Shown: positions 62,273 through 64,000 of the stretch, one piece after another
Position numbering within the stretch: position 1 is the stretch's first letter
Layout of the letters: the number at the start of each line of letters is the position of its first letter
NCBI RefSeq assembly: GCF_002929845.1
Contig: NZ_PJJS01000050.1
Coordinates: 48,138-112,137 of the forward strand
Source of the DNA: Cryobacterium sp. M96
Lineage (GTDB): Bacteria > Actinomycetota > Actinomycetes > Actinomycetales > Microbacteriaceae
Direction: 5' to 3'
DNA length: 64,000 nt
Position numbers and translations under genes: made by a program
Notes under the pieces: model-generated
What the model was told of the DNA's origin: nothing
The model's input: the letters and a program-made list of their open reading frames with translations, nothing else
Database searches by the model: none

Positions 62273-64000
62273 ATGACACCGAACGCACCGACACCGAACG
62301 CACCGACACCGAACGCACTGACACCGCGCTTGACACTCTTCGAGACCGTGCTGGTCGCCAACCGCGGCGAGATCGCCTGCCGCATCATCCGCACCCTGCG
62401 CACGATGGGCATCCGTTCGGTGGCCGTCTACAGCGACGCCGACCGTGATGCGCTGCACGTGAGCCTCGCGGACGCCGCGGTGCGCCTCGGCCCGGCCGCG
62501 CCCCAGGCGAGCTACCTGAACATCGACGCGATCCTGGCGGCCGCGGCGGCCACCGACGCCGACGCCGTGCATCCCGGCTACGGATTCCTCAGTGAGAACG
62601 AGGCCTTCGCCCGCGCCTGCGCCTCCGCCGGCCTCGTCTTCGTCGGACCGGGTCTGAACGCCCTTGCCGTGATGGGCGACAAGATCCGCGGCAAGAACCA
62701 TGTCGCCGATAGCGGTGTGCCCGTCATTCCCGGGTTCTCCCGGCCCGGCCAGACCGACGACCAGCTCATCGCCGCCGCCGTGGAGGTGGGCTACCCGCTC
62801 CTGATCAAACCGTCCGCGGGCGGCGGCGGCAAGGGGATGCTGCGGGTCGACGCCGCGGGCGAGCTCGCCGCGGCGCTCGTCACGGCGCGGCGCGTGGCGC
62901 AGGGCGCGTTCGGCGACGACACGCTGCTGCTCGAGCGCTTCATCGATCAGCCCCGGCACATCGAGGTGCAGGTGCTCGCCGACGCTTCGGGCGCCGTGAT
63001 CCATCTCGGTGAGCGCGAGTGCTCCCTGCAGCGCCGCCACCAGAAGGTGATCGAGGAGGCTCCGTCGCCGCTGCTCGACCCGGCCACGCGTGCACGCATC
63101 GGCGAGGCAGCCTGCCAGGCCGCCCGGAGCGTCGGCTACACCGGCGCCGGCACGGTGGAGTTCCTGGTCTCCGATGCGGCCCCGGACCAGTTCTTCTTCA
63201 TGGAGATGAACACCCGGCTGCAGGTGGAGCACCCGGTGACCGAGCTGGTCACCGGCCTCGATCTGGTCGAGTGGCAGCTGCGCATCGCCGCGGGGGAACC
63301 GCTGCCGCTGACCCAGGCGGAGGTGGTGCTCACCGGGCACGCGATCGAGGCGCGCCTCTACGCCGAGAACCCGGCGCGCGGTTTTCTTCCCAGCCAGGGC
63401 ACCGTGCGCAGCCTGTCCGAACCGGTCGGCGAGGGCATCCGGGTCGACAGCTCGCTGCGTCCGGGCCTGCCGATCTCGGGGGTCTACGACCCGATGCTCG
63501 CCAAGGTGATCGCCTGGGGTGCTGACCGCGCCGAGGCCCTCGCCCGCCTCGACCGGGCACTCGCCGACACCGTGGTGCTCGGGGTGCACACCAACGTGGA
63601 GTTTCTCCGGTTGCTGCTGCACAACCCCGACGTGCGTGTCGGTCGCCTCGATACCGGCCTGATCGAGCGCAGCCTGCCCGGTCTCGGACTCCGGGGGATG
63701 CCCGGGCAACCGCTGCCCGACCACCTGCCGGCCGCCGCGGCCCTGTTCCTGCACGCGCGCGCCACCGCCACCGCCCGCACTGCCGCCGCGGGCACCGGCA
63801 CGACGAGCGCCGCCGCCGGCCTGTGGGCACAGCCGAGCGGCTGGCGGCTCGGTCCGGCCCGGCCGGTGCACTACAGTCTGCGGGTCAGCGCCACCGAAAC
63901 CGTCGACGTTGCCGTGCTGACCGGCCCGGACGGCCTGACCGTGGCCGTCGACGAACGGATGCCCGTTCCCGGCCGACTCGCGCCCGTCACCGGCCACGCC
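62273..64000 (+). CDS. accA1: biotin carboxylase / biotin carrier alpha subunit, cut by window end
   Basis: 576 codons visible; the C-terminal biotinyl domain lies off the edge. Biotin carboxylase signatures: [31 protein letters not shown], the ATP-grasp loop [11 protein letters not shown] and [15 protein letters not shown]. It carboxylates biotin using ATP and bicarbonate, for transfer by the beta subunit. The ATG at 62273 is followed by a Thr-Pro-Asn-Ala-Pro ladder encoded by 15-bp repeats before the domain starts at about residue 20; ATG at 62273 is best placed but the repeats may not be essential. Confidence 0.93.
   Translation, partial: MTPNAPTPNAPTPNALTPRLTLFETVLVANRGEIACRIIRTLRTMGIRSVAVYSDADRDALHVSLADAAVRLGPAAPQASYLNIDAILAAAAATDADAVHPGYGFLSENEAFARACASAGLVFVGPGLNALAVMGDKIRGKNHVADSGVPVIPGFSRPGQTDDQLIAAAVEVGYPLLIKPSAGGGGKGMLRVDAAGELAAALVTARRVAQGAFGDDTLLLERFIDQPRHIEVQVLADASGAVIHLGERECSLQRRHQKVIEEAPSPLLDPATRARIGEAACQAARSVGYTGAGTVEFLVSDAAPDQFFFMEMNTRLQVEHPVTELVTGLDLVEWQLRIAAGEPLPLTQAEVVLTGHAIEARLYAENPARGFLPSQGTVRSLSEPVGEGIRVDSSLRPGLPISGVYDPMLAKVIAWGADRAEALARLDRALADTVVLGVHTNVEFLRLLLHNPDVRVGRLDTGLIERSLPGLGLRGMPGQPLPDHLPAAAALFLHARATATARTAAAGTGTTSAAAGLWAQPSGWRLGPARPVHYSLRVSATETVDVAVLTGPDGLTVAVDERMPVPGRLAPVTGHA
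62276..62320. repeat. three 15-bp tandem repeats at the accA1 start
   Basis: ACACCGAACGCACCG repeated three times (one base differs in the third), directly after the start codon. In-frame copy changes would lengthen or shorten the N-terminus. Confidence 0.9.

Noticed and set aside
1..64000. CRISPR arrays, tRNA or rRNA genes
   Set aside because: No regularly spaced repeats of 25-37 bp and no cloverleaf with conserved TTCGA arm were found on reading through; TTCGAC words belong to the palindromes described.

Overview
The window is high-GC DNA, apparently from an actinobacterium of the Microbacteriaceae type (Cryobacterium/Leifsonia-like). This is inferred from the dense GC-rich gene packing, GTG/ATG/TTG starts with ATGA/GTGA overlaps, a DUF222 repeat-family gene, an LAXTG surface protein and a genome word GCATCCG/CGGATGC that is enriched throughout. 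No 16S gene is present, so the genus is not proven. I found no tRNA, rRNA or CRISPR array.

Layout. 1-2.4 kb: a glutamine-synthetase-like ligase (cut by the edge) divergent from an ethanolamine permease. 2.6-3.8 kb: two broken genes (alpha/beta hydrolase, family 2 glycosyltransferase). 3.8-10.5 kb: FAH-family hydrolase coupled to an Ada/AlkA repair glycosylase, FAD-linked oxidase, PrsW protease, FKBP isomerase, DUF167 protein. 10.5-16.9 kb: DUF222 pseudogene, SDR and PPOX pair, a Cys-repeat surface protein with an LAATG sorting signal, a protealysin-like M4 protease with its emfourin inhibitor, and an LLM oxidoreductase. 17.0-26.2 kb: a foreign-looking stretch with an IS256-family and an IS1380-family element, small membrane proteins, GNAT, MFS, a winged-helix regulator pair and the remnant of a conjugative element (TraG-like C-terminus plus DUF4913). 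It lacks the GCATCCG word altogether.

26.3-46.1 kb: mostly housekeeping and transport. rpsO and pnp, normally neighbours, are about 14.6 kb apart. Between them lie an LLM oxidoreductase, AzlCD, an APC permease, VanZ, a GH13 glucosidase with a sugar ABC transporter under a divergent ROK regulator, another LLM gene and a class 1B dihydroorotate dehydrogenase (pyrD-pyrK). Just before rpsO are debris of a dihydroxyacetone kinase (dhaL, dhaK).

46.2-53.97 kb: an ArsR-type regulator resembling mycobacterial Rv0081 and a six-gene, fully overlapping operon for a membrane-bound complex related to hydrogenase-4/complex I (Rv0082-Rv0087-like). The large subunit has lost the NiFe cysteines and the small subunit one FeS cysteine. 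A 24-bp near-perfect palindrome sits on the operon promoter, and the regulator's own promoter shares its half-site. 54-64 kb: Lon-N protein and AsnC regulator divergent from a branched-chain 2-oxoacid dehydrogenase operon (E1a, E1b, E2), a pterin dehydratase-VOC fusion, and a TetR regulator divergent from a methylcrotonyl-CoA-type carboxylase (beta, then alpha cut by the edge). This end looks like a leucine/branched-chain catabolic locus.

The most unusual signal is a family of four 87-bp intergenic palindromes (2540, 26113, 30482, 58887). Their outer arms are conserved and the interiors are not, yet the length is identical. There is a divergent cousin at 10633 and a solo right half at 46643.
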